Below, piece after piece: positions 1 to 7,873 of a stretch of 64,000 nucleotides of DNA. Under the pieces are notes generated by a model. That model was given only the letters and a program-made list of their open reading frames with translations. It was not told where the DNA came from and ran no database searches. Made by a program: the position numbers and the translations under genes. Positions within the stretch are counted from its first letter, which is position 1. Every line of letters starts with the position of its first letter. This stretch comes from Saprospiraceae bacterium (GTDB taxonomy: Bacteria; Bacteroidota; Bacteroidia; Chitinophagales; Saprospiraceae). The stretch is taken from assembly GCA_016787345.1 (NCBI GenBank), contig JAEUUU010000130.1:1-64000 (forward strand), in the 5' to 3' direction.

Positions 1-1049
1 CTATCAACGGTCTGATAACCGGCACGCTGGCGAGCATCCCCGGCAGCGGCGACCTGGGCAACGGCATCCAGTTCGATTTTTCCGTCGGCGATGCGGGCCT
101 GGCATTTCCCAACAACGACGGCATCCAGATCGCCGTAAAAGGCGGCGCCAGCTACCAGGGAACGGCCTACGACGCCCCGCCGCCGGCCCCGCTCCCGCTG
201 CCCGTTCCGCCGGGCGACGCCGACGATCACCATCTCTACCTGTATGTGTCGAGCTACGAGGTCGATGCGCTCGCCTGGGCTTTTTTCAAAGCTGGACAAC
301 TCGACCTCCTGGTTCAACCCGACCAAATTCCGAACCCGGAGGCCCTGAAAGTGAAAAGTTACGTGGGCATGGAGTCGGCACTCCAGCCTTACCAAGCCTT
401 CGTCATGTTTGCCCACATCGAGCAAAACACCGCCCCTGCCACCTCTTTCCAGACCGTTTACTACTTCGACGCGGCGGTGATGAACCAATTGAAAACCCAA
501 CTGCCCGCTTCGATCAACCAGTTGATCCAGGGTTTGCAGGGCAATGCCTATGTTTCACAAACCGATCTGGATAACTTCCTGCAATCGGCCACCGTGCCGG
601 CCAGTTATTTTTCGGTCATAGCGGATGCAGGCAAAATATCGGCGATGGTGCTGACGCAGGATCTGAATTTCACACTGCTGATCCAGAACGGGCAGACGGA
701 TGCCCCCAACATCAAATTCGAAGTAAAACGCGTGGACATCCTTACCGATCTGGCGCTGGGCATCAGCCCCAGCAAAACGCAGTCGATGCAATTCGGCTTT
801 GCCAACGCCACCAACGTCTGCACGTTTCAGAGCAGTTCGATTCCGGGTTTCAACGGCGATGTTTTCGCGCAAATCGTGTGGCCGGTGACCGCAGAGTACA
901 ACTACGCCGCCAACCTCGTCAAACTCGGTCAGGAAGGCGTGCCGCTGCCGATCATGAAAGGATTTCAATTCGATTTTGCCAATGCGCAACTGAGCCTGCA
1001 GGAAGGTTACGTCTCCATCCTGGCCAATGTTTTATATCTCAATTCCTGA
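1..1049 (+). CDS. BPI/LBP-like TULIP-fold protein, paralogue 1 (5'-truncated by window edge)
   Basis: The frame is open from base 3, so only the C-terminal 348 residues or so of a protein of about 560 are visible. An internal Met at 246 is not the start, because residues upstream of it (GVKGGASYQG-type block, proline-rich linker) align with the complete paralogues downstream. Visible blocks are the end of the first barrel, the linker, the SSYEVDALAWAFFKAGQLDL block that opens the second barrel, and the closing GVPLPIMKGFQFDF and YVSILANVLY blocks. These resemble the C-terminal barrel of mammalian BPI/LBP as I recall it. The stop lies 19 bp before the start of the next paralogue, so the gene looks co-transcribed with it. 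Ligand and location are unknown. Confidence 0.7.
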   Translation, partial: INGLITGTLASIPGSGDLGNGIQFDFSVGDAGLAFPNNDGIQIAVKGGASYQGTAYDAPPPAPLPLPVPPGDADDHHLYLYVSSYEVDALAWAFFKAGQLDLLVQPDQIPNPEALKVKSYVGMESALQPYQAFVMFAHIEQNTAPATSFQTVYYFDAAVMNQLKTQLPASINQLIQGLQGNAYVSQTDLDNFLQSATVPASYFSVIADAGKISAMVLTQDLNFTLLIQNGQTDAPNIKFEVKRVDILTDLALGISPSKTQSMQFGFANATNVCTFQSSSIPGFNGDVFAQIVWPVTAEYNYAANLVKLGQEGVPLPIMKGFQFDFANAQLSLQEGYVSILANVLYLNS

Positions 1050-1068
1050 ACCCGCTCATTTTTCTGCC

Positions 1069-2751
1069 ATGCAAGCCATTTCTGTCGCCATTGGGAAAGC
1101 CGGCATCCAGCTGTTTGCACAACATATCGTAGCCGCACACGTCATCGATCTGCTGAAAACCCTGCCGGCGCCGGACCGGTCCATTCCCGTGGGCGGACGC
1201 TGGGATATCCCCTGTAATCAATATGAGACACAATACGAGGTGAGGGATGGCACCTTCTCGATTGCACTGAATGGCGGCGTTGTACAAAACCTCGATGCGA
1301 AGTGTACGGCCGTCGAACAAGATCCGAACGACAATACGATATTTCAATGCACTTTCGTGGCAGGTGCATTTTCCGTCCAATACAACTGGACAGAAAATTA
1401 TGTGCGCGACACCTATTCGTATCTGCAAGGCATAGGTTGGGTACCAGACCGTGCAGACAACATTTCCAATCGCTTCAACTATGCGCCAGGTTTTAACGGG
1501 CTCACGCTGAAAGTCAAATTTCAATTCAAATACGACGCCGGCGCCGGCTGGGAGATGGTGGTGCAGGGCAAACCCGAAATCAGCACGACAGAGACTAGTG
1601 CCAACATTCCTGCGGGCAGTGCGGTGTTGTATTCCGGCAGCCAGTGCAACTTTGGAAACAGTGCCAGCGACGCAACGGTGCAGGCGCTTCAAAACATCGA
1701 TTTTAACGGCAAAGTCGGCGACGTGGTCAAGGGCGTCATTGCCAGCATTCCCACCAGCGGCGAGCTGGGCGACGGCATCCGGTATGATTTTTCCAGCGGC
1801 GACGACGGCCTGAAATTCCCCGCCGCAAACAGCATTCAGATGGGCGTAAAAGGCGGCGCCAGTTACAACGGCACGGCTTTCTCGGGCACTACGCCTCCCG
1901 CGCTCCCCTTGCCGGCGCCGCTCCCCGAAAACGACATCCACCACCTCGACATGTACGTCTCGAACTACGAGGTGGATGCGCTCAACTGGGCATTCTTCAA
2001 AGCCGGCCGACTCGACACTGTCGTGAATGCCGCCGACCTGCCCGATCCCGATGTATTGAAAGTAAAGACCTATGTGAGCATCCTGCCCGCCCTGAAACCC
2101 TTCGCGTCTTTCGCCATGCAGGCGCAGATTTCGCTGAATTCGGCGCCGACGACATCGTTCCAACTCGTGTACGAACTGACGACCGAGGTGCTGAATACCC
2201 TGAAACTGAAGGTTTCGCAGCAGGTTTATCAACTGTTGACGGGTTTGCAGGGCAACAACTACGTATCGAAGGTGGCACTCGAGACCGACCTGAGCGGCGC
2301 CGGCATCGACAGTTCCAATTTTTCAACGATCGAAATGGCCGCCCAAAGCATGGGAATGGTGGTCGGCCACGACATCCATTTTACCCTGGTTATACAGAAC
2401 TTCCAGTCCGAACAGCCGCAGATCGTCTTCAATGTCAAGCGCACCGATATCCTCGGCAACCTGGCGCTTGGCGTCGGCCCGAACAAGACCCAGACCATGC
2501 AATTCGGGTTTAAAAATGCTAACTGGACAGCCGGTTTTGTCAGTAGTACCATACCGAAGTTCGACGGATCGAGCCTGGCGATGGTGTGGGGCACTGCCGG
2601 CGAACCCCGCTACGACAACCTGCTCGCCGCACTGGGCGCTACGGGGGTGCCTATCCCGATCATGCAGGGGTTCAAATTTGATTTTACCAACGCGGAACTG
2701 AACATGGAAGAAAACTATGTCAGCATCAAGGCCTGCGTAGAATACTCATAA
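1069..2751 (+). CDS. BPI/LBP-like TULIP-fold protein, paralogue 2
   Basis: This is a 560-residue member of the tandem family. The frame is open from 1027, but the start at 1069 is chosen because MQAISVAIGKAGIQLFAQ matches the N-terminus of all the other complete copies. There is no signal peptide, lipobox or C-terminal sorting domain. The order is an N-terminal barrel (about 1-250), a GVKGGASYNG block, a proline-rich linker, then SNYEVDALNWAF opening the second barrel and GVPIPIMQGFKFDF near the end. In BPI the corresponding segments are the start of the C-terminal barrel and the terminal G-x-PLP segment. A single Cys in a SGSQCNFG context recurs in all copies. Role inferred: binding of an apolar ligand, as in TULIP proteins generally. 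Remote homology is judged by eye only. Confidence 0.72.
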   Translation: MQAISVAIGKAGIQLFAQHIVAAHVIDLLKTLPAPDRSIPVGGRWDIPCNQYETQYEVRDGTFSIALNGGVVQNLDAKCTAVEQDPNDNTIFQCTFVAGAFSVQYNWTENYVRDTYSYLQGIGWVPDRADNISNRFNYAPGFNGLTLKVKFQFKYDAGAGWEMVVQGKPEISTTETSANIPAGSAVLYSGSQCNFGNSASDATVQALQNIDFNGKVGDVVKGVIASIPTSGELGDGIRYDFSSGDDGLKFPAANSIQMGVKGGASYNGTAFSGTTPPALPLPAPLPENDIHHLDMYVSNYEVDALNWAFFKAGRLDTVVNAADLPDPDVLKVKTYVSILPALKPFASFAMQAQISLNSAPTTSFQLVYELTTEVLNTLKLKVSQQVYQLLTGLQGNNYVSKVALETDLSGAGIDSSNFSTIEMAAQSMGMVVGHDIHFTLVIQNFQSEQPQIVFNVKRTDILGNLALGVGPNKTQTMQFGFKNANWTAGFVSSTIPKFDGSSLAMVWGTAGEPRYDNLLAALGATGVPIPIMQGFKFDFTNAELNMEENYVSIKACVEYS

Positions 2752-2769
2752 TCACACAAAATTTTCATT

Positions 2770-4455
2770 ATGCAAGCACTCACTATTGCCATTGGCAAAA
2801 CCGGCATCCATTTTTTTGCCCAGCAATTTTTGACCAACCAGATTTTGACCCTCCTGAAAAGCCTGAACCCGCCCGGCCGTACCATCCCGGTTAATTCTTT
2901 CAGCTACGGCGACGGAAACGACACCTGGACGATCAATAACCTGAACATTCAACTGAACAACGGCAGCCTCGTCGGCTATTCCCCCTCGTATCAGGACGTA
3001 GTACAAGGGACCAGTAACAATGTGGCCATTTTTACGCTCAGTTTTCCTGCCGGTTCATTCGATGCCAGTTATGACTGGGTCGAGGCCTATGACTGGGTCG
3101 ATAGCGGTTCGGTCGACAACAACGGACACGATTATCCGTACCGGCATACCGGGAGCAAGACTAAAAACTGCGTTTATTCCCCCTCCTTTTCCGGCCTGAC
3201 CGTACAGGTCATCGTACAATTTGTCTTCAATACGCAAACCAATGCCTGGGAAGTGACCGTGCAAAATACCCAGGGAAATGCCACCTCGAAGGACCCCAAT
3301 ATTCCCAAAGACAGCATACTTCAAAAACAGTCGGGCGGTAATTGCAGTTTCGAAACACACGTCAGCGACGCCACCACGCAGGCCATCGACAACATCGATT
3401 TCGCTACGCCAATATCGGCCCTGATTTCCGGCATCCTGAAAACCATACCCGGCAGCGGCAACCTCGGCAACGGCATCGTGTACGACTTCTCGCTGGGCGA
3501 CGGCGGCATCCTTTTCCCCAACAACGACGGCATCCAGATGGGCGTAAAAGGCGGCGCCAGTTACAACGGTGCGACCTTTTCCGAGCCTTCACCCCCTTCC
3601 CTGCCCTTTCCACTGCCCCCGGCCGACAGCGACACTCACCACCTCTGCATGTTCGTCTCGAACTACGAAGTGGATGCGCTCAACTGGGCGTTTTACGAAG
3701 CCGGCAAACTGAACTGCGTGGTGAATCCTGACGACTTGCCCGACCCGAACGTATTGAAGGTAAAAACCTATGTCGCTCAGCTGCCCGCTCCGCAACCCTT
3801 TCAGCTCTTTTCGATGCAGGCGCACATCGAACTGAACTCGGCGCCGACGACGGCTTTCCAAATGGTATATGAAATCACGAAAGCCGTGCTGGCACAATTG
3901 CAAACCCAGATGCCAACCGATCAATACAACCTCCTGACCAATTTGCAGGGCAACAACTATACCTCGGTGAGCAGTCTGGAATCCGACATGAACGCGTTGG
4001 GTATCGATCAGACTTATTACCCAACCGTCGAGAACGCGGCAAAAAGTATGGGAATGGTTGTCAGCCACGACATCAATTTCACCCTGGTCATTCAGAACTT
4101 CCAGACCAGCGAGCCGAACATTGTCTTCAACGTAAAACGAACAGACATCCTGGCCAATCTGGCGCTCGGCATCGGGCCGGGCAATACCCAGACCATGCAG
4201 TTCAGTTTCAAAAACGTGACCTACGACGTCACTTTTCTCAACAGCAACATACCTAACCTGGACGGAACGCAACTGTCGATAACCTGGTCGACTGTCGGCG
4301 AGACCAACTACGACACGCTGCTCTCCAAACTCGGCGCCAGCGGCGTACCGGTGCCTATCATGCAGGGTTTGCAATTCGATTTTTCCAATGCCCAACTCAG
4401 CATCCAGGACAGCTACGTGAGCATTCTGGCCAATGTTACTTATCAAAACTCCTAA
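2770..4455 (+). CDS. BPI/LBP-like TULIP-fold protein, paralogue 3
   Basis: This 561-residue paralogue starts with MQALTIAIGKTGIHFFAQ, 18 bp after the previous stop. It has the same two-barrel layout: N-terminal barrel to about residue 255, GVKGGASYNG at about 258-267, proline-rich linker, SNYEVDALNWAF at about 297-308, and GVPVPIMQGLQFDF followed by YVSILANVTY at the C-terminus. No signal peptide is present. An 81-nt tract at 3421-3501 is identical to 5116-5196 in paralogue 4 although flanking sequence has diverged, which suggests gene conversion or recent exchange. The N-terminal half varies much more between paralogues than the C-terminal half. I infer different ligand specificities; the actual function is unknown. 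Confidence 0.73.
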   Translation: MQALTIAIGKTGIHFFAQQFLTNQILTLLKSLNPPGRTIPVNSFSYGDGNDTWTINNLNIQLNNGSLVGYSPSYQDVVQGTSNNVAIFTLSFPAGSFDASYDWVEAYDWVDSGSVDNNGHDYPYRHTGSKTKNCVYSPSFSGLTVQVIVQFVFNTQTNAWEVTVQNTQGNATSKDPNIPKDSILQKQSGGNCSFETHVSDATTQAIDNIDFATPISALISGILKTIPGSGNLGNGIVYDFSLGDGGILFPNNDGIQMGVKGGASYNGATFSEPSPPSLPFPLPPADSDTHHLCMFVSNYEVDALNWAFYEAGKLNCVVNPDDLPDPNVLKVKTYVAQLPAPQPFQLFSMQAHIELNSAPTTAFQMVYEITKAVLAQLQTQMPTDQYNLLTNLQGNNYTSVSSLESDMNALGIDQTYYPTVENAAKSMGMVVSHDINFTLVIQNFQTSEPNIVFNVKRTDILANLALGIGPGNTQTMQFSFKNVTYDVTFLNSNIPNLDGTQLSITWSTVGETNYDTLLSKLGASGVPVPIMQGLQFDFSNAQLSIQDSYVSILANVTYQNS

Positions 4456-4467
4456 ACGTGATTTGTC

Positions 4468-6162
4468 ATGCAAGCCATCACCATCGCCATCGGCAAATCC
4501 GGTATCCTGTTTTTTGCCAAACAATTCCTTTCCAATAAAATTGTGACCCTCCTGAAAACCTTGCAGGCGCCGAGCCGCAATATCACGGCGCCCTCGTTTA
4601 AATACAGCGAAGCCCCCTTGTCGACGACCACTGTCAGCAACTATTCCCTGGAGTTGTCGCAAGGGCAAATCCTCAATTTCGCTCCGGATTTCGCCGACCA
4701 GGTCGTACAGGGTCTGAACAATGGTATGACCGTGTTTACCCTTAATTTTAATGCCGGTCCTTTTCAGGCGGCCTACAACTGGGCCGAGACGTATCATTGG
4801 GACACGGTGGGCGTAACCGGCGGGCCGCGCCCGGTGCCGTATCATCAGTCTGGCGACAGCAATTTTTCAGACAACTATTCGCCCGAGTTCTCCGGTATGC
4901 TGGTCACGGTGGCGGTACAGTTTGCCTACGACACGCCATCCGGCTCCTGGCAAATCAGCGTTCAGAATACCAACGGCCAGTCTACCGCGCTCGATACCGG
5001 GCTGCCCTCCGGCAGTGTGCTCAGATTCCAGTCGGGCGGTTGCTCGGGTTATCATTTTGACCAGACCACTGCCCAGGCTATCGAAGACGTCAACTTCGGC
5101 CCGCCGATCAACGACCTGATTTCCGGCATCCTGAAAACCATACCCGGCAGCGGCAACCTCGGCAACGGCATCGTGTACGACTTCTCGCTGGGCGACAGCG
5201 GCATCCTCTTTCCCAACAACGACGGCATTCAGATGGGGGTAAAAGGCGGGGCCAGCTACAACGGCCAGGCTTACCCGGCCACGCCGCCGCCGCCGCTTGC
5301 CATGCCCCCGGTGCCGGCCGACAGCGATTCGCACGACCTCAACCTGTATGTGTCGGGCTTCGAAGTGGACGCCCTGAACTGGGCTTTTTTTCAGGCGGGC
5401 GAATTGAATCTTGTGGTGAATAAACAAGACCTCGCCCATCCGGACGAGCTGACGGTCAAACTGTATGTCGACGGGGGGGTCATGCCGGCGTTAAATCCCT
5501 ACGTACATTGGGATATACAGGCCCAGGTTGTGCTCAACGCGGCGCCGACGACCACTTTCCAAACCGTGTATGAATTTGATAAGACGGTGATGGACGCCTT
5601 GCAAAATCTGTATCCTGACCTGAGCCAGCAGTTGAGCGATTTGCAGGGCAACAACTACCTTGATCTGAACAGCCTGGAAAACATCCTGAACGGACTCGCG
5701 ATACCGCCGGCTTTTTATGCCACAATCGAAGCAACGAGCCGACGAACCGGTATGGTCGTCAGTCACGATATGAATTTGATCCTCGTGATCCAGGATAAAA
5801 ACCTGTCGCCGGCCGATTATCCCAATATTGTATTTCATGTGACCCGTACAGACATCCTGACCGACCTCTGTCTCGGCAACGGCCCCAACCAGGCACAGAC
5901 CTTGCAATTTCAGTTCAGCAATTATACCTACGACGGCCGTTTTGTCAGTACCACGGTGCCTGGTCTGGACGGCGGCCACTTTCCCTGCCTTTGGGGCGAG
6001 GTTTGTGAGCCGTTTTACGACCAGCATTTGCAAAGCATGGGTAAAAACGGTGTGCCGCTGCCCATCATGCAGGGTTTACAATTCGAATTTACCAATGCCA
6101 AATTGGACATTCAGGATGGTTATGTGAGCATCCTGGCCAACGTCGTATATCAAAACCCGTAA
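4468..6162 (+). CDS. BPI/LBP-like TULIP-fold protein, paralogue 4
   Basis: This 564-residue paralogue begins MQAITIAIGKSGILFFAK, 12 bp after the preceding stop. It carries the GVKGGASYNG block, the proline-rich linker (TPPPPLAMPPVP), the SGFEVDALNWAFFQAGELNL block and the C-terminal GVPLPIMQGLQFEF and YVSILANVVY blocks. It has small insertions relative to its neighbours in the second barrel (around YVDGGVMPALNPYVHW and DKNLSPADYPN). No secretion signal is visible. The spacing implies co-transcription with the other copies. Assignment to the TULIP superfamily is by pattern resemblance to BPI/LBP and would need a profile or structure comparison to confirm. Confidence 0.72.
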   Translation: MQAITIAIGKSGILFFAKQFLSNKIVTLLKTLQAPSRNITAPSFKYSEAPLSTTTVSNYSLELSQGQILNFAPDFADQVVQGLNNGMTVFTLNFNAGPFQAAYNWAETYHWDTVGVTGGPRPVPYHQSGDSNFSDNYSPEFSGMLVTVAVQFAYDTPSGSWQISVQNTNGQSTALDTGLPSGSVLRFQSGGCSGYHFDQTTAQAIEDVNFGPPINDLISGILKTIPGSGNLGNGIVYDFSLGDSGILFPNNDGIQMGVKGGASYNGQAYPATPPPPLAMPPVPADSDSHDLNLYVSGFEVDALNWAFFQAGELNLVVNKQDLAHPDELTVKLYVDGGVMPALNPYVHWDIQAQVVLNAAPTTTFQTVYEFDKTVMDALQNLYPDLSQQLSDLQGNNYLDLNSLENILNGLAIPPAFYATIEATSRRTGMVVSHDMNLILVIQDKNLSPADYPNIVFHVTRTDILTDLCLGNGPNQAQTLQFQFSNYTYDGRFVSTTVPGLDGGHFPCLWGEVCEPFYDQHLQSMGKNGVPLPIMQGLQFEFTNAKLDIQDGYVSILANVVYQNP

Positions 6163-6175
6163 ACATCTTCACATC

Positions 6176-7849
6176 ATGCAAGCCATCTCTATTGCCATCG
6201 GTAAAACCGGCATCAACTTCTTTGCCCAGCATTTTCTGAGCTCGCAACTGGAGCAGTTGCTGACCAAACTGAAGCCGGCCGACCGCAACATCAGTGTGCC
6301 GAATTTCAGTTCGCAGAACGGCGACGTAACCCTCGATGTCTCCAATTTGTCGATCGCCCTCAGCAACGGCTCCCTGGCCGGGTTTTCTCCTGCTTTTCAA
6401 AATCTGGTGCAGGGCCTCGTAGCCGGCGTGCCGGCTTTCACCCTGAGTTTTCAGGCGCCCGGCTTTTCAGCCAACTACAACTGGTACGAGGCGTATCACC
6501 TGGACACCATTACCTTCACGCCGCCCAATTCGGTCTCGGACGTTCCCAGCGACCCCAGAAGTAACTTCGCATACACGCCAGGATTCAGCGGCATGGCTGT
6601 TACGATCGTGATCCAGTTTGCCTTCAATTCAAGCGCAAATGCCTGGCAAATGACCGCCGGCAAAGGAAGCGCCAGTGCACAGGGCCCTGTGGCCAATATT
6701 CCCCGCAACAGTATACTGTGGACGCAAGACACCCGATGTTTTGTCGGGCACGTCGATGAAACCACCGAAGCCTCCATCACTTCCACCGACTTTACCAGCC
6801 TGGTCAACACCCTGATCAACGGCGTCGTCAGTTCCATCCAGGGCAGCGGCAATCTGGGCGACAACATCGTCTATGATTTTACGCCGGGCGACGACGGGCT
6901 GTTGTTTCCCAACAACGACGGCATCCAGATCGGCGTAAAAGGCGGCGCCAGCTACAACGGCACGGCTTTTTCGGGCATCACACCGCCTAAACTGCCCTTG
7001 CCGGCCCCGCTCGCCGACAGCGACACGCACCACCTCAATATGTACGTCTCGAACTACGAAGTGGATGCGCTGACCTGGGCGTTCACCCAGGCGGGAAAAT
7101 TGAACCTGGTACTCAATCCGACCGATGTGCCCGATCCCGATGTATTGAAAGTAAAAACTTACGTCGGTATTGCGAATGCATTGGAGCCTTATCAGTATTT
7201 CGCCATGCAGGCCCGGGTGACGCAGAACAGCGCGCCGGTGACAGCCTTCCAACTGGTGTACCAGTTTACCCAAACGGTCATGAATACCTTGCAAAATCAA
7301 TTACCTGCGTCGGTCTGGAACTTGCTGAACAACAATATAGCCGGTAATAATTATGCCTCACAATCCGATCTGGAAGCCAATCTGCAGGGCATCGGCATTG
7401 AAGCGACTTATTTCCCGAAGATCGAAGACGCGGCCAAAACCATGGGTATGGTAGTCCATCACAACATCAACTACACGCTCGTGATCCAGACTTCTGAATC
7501 GCCCCAGCCGACCATCGTATTCAACGTCACACGCGTGGATATTCTGAGCAACCTGCTATTGGGAATCAATGCCAACAAGGCCCAAACCCTGCAGTTCGTC
7601 TTTTCCAACGTGACCTGGAATTGCAGCTTTGTCAGCAGCAGTATCCCAAAGTTTGACGGCTCTGTGCTCGACTCGGTATGGGGACAGGCCGGCGAGTCGG
7701 GCTACGCGACGATTATGGCCGAACTGGGCAAAACCGGCGTACCGCTGCCCATCATGCAGGGTTTTCAATTTGATTTTGCCAATGCCGAATTGAGTATTCA
7801 GGACAGTTACCTGAGTATTCTCGCCAATGTTCAATACAACAACGCCTGA
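6176..7849 (+). CDS. BPI/LBP-like TULIP-fold protein, paralogue 5
   Basis: This is the last copy of the array, 557 residues, starting MQAISIAIGKTGINFFAQ, 13 bp after the previous stop. The N-terminal GKTGINFFAQHFLSSQLEQL segment recalls the first helix of mature BPI, which there follows a signal peptide; here the Met directly precedes it, so the protein appears cytoplasmic or exported by a non-Sec route. GVKGGASYNG, SNYEVDALTWAFTQAGKLNL, GVPLPIMQGFQFDF and YLSILANVQY are all present. The stop is 24 bp before a pentapeptide-repeat gene on the same strand, which therefore probably belongs to the same operon. Confidence 0.73.
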   Translation: MQAISIAIGKTGINFFAQHFLSSQLEQLLTKLKPADRNISVPNFSSQNGDVTLDVSNLSIALSNGSLAGFSPAFQNLVQGLVAGVPAFTLSFQAPGFSANYNWYEAYHLDTITFTPPNSVSDVPSDPRSNFAYTPGFSGMAVTIVIQFAFNSSANAWQMTAGKGSASAQGPVANIPRNSILWTQDTRCFVGHVDETTEASITSTDFTSLVNTLINGVVSSIQGSGNLGDNIVYDFTPGDDGLLFPNNDGIQIGVKGGASYNGTAFSGITPPKLPLPAPLADSDTHHLNMYVSNYEVDALTWAFTQAGKLNLVLNPTDVPDPDVLKVKTYVGIANALEPYQYFAMQARVTQNSAPVTAFQLVYQFTQTVMNTLQNQLPASVWNLLNNNIAGNNYASQSDLEANLQGIGIEATYFPKIEDAAKTMGMVVHHNINYTLVIQTSESPQPTIVFNVTRVDILSNLLLGINANKAQTLQFVFSNVTWNCSFVSSSIPKFDGSVLDSVWGQAGESGYATIMAELGKTGVPLPIMQGFQFDFANAELSIQDSYLSILANVQYNNA

Positions 7850-7873
7850 GGCTTAACATTCAATTTGTAAACT

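Noticed and set aside
1-7849. TULIP array as clostridial-type P47/OrfX proteins
   Set aside because: The fold class may be shared, but the linker and C-terminal motifs resemble BPI/LBP more closely; I could not recognise P47-specific motifs.
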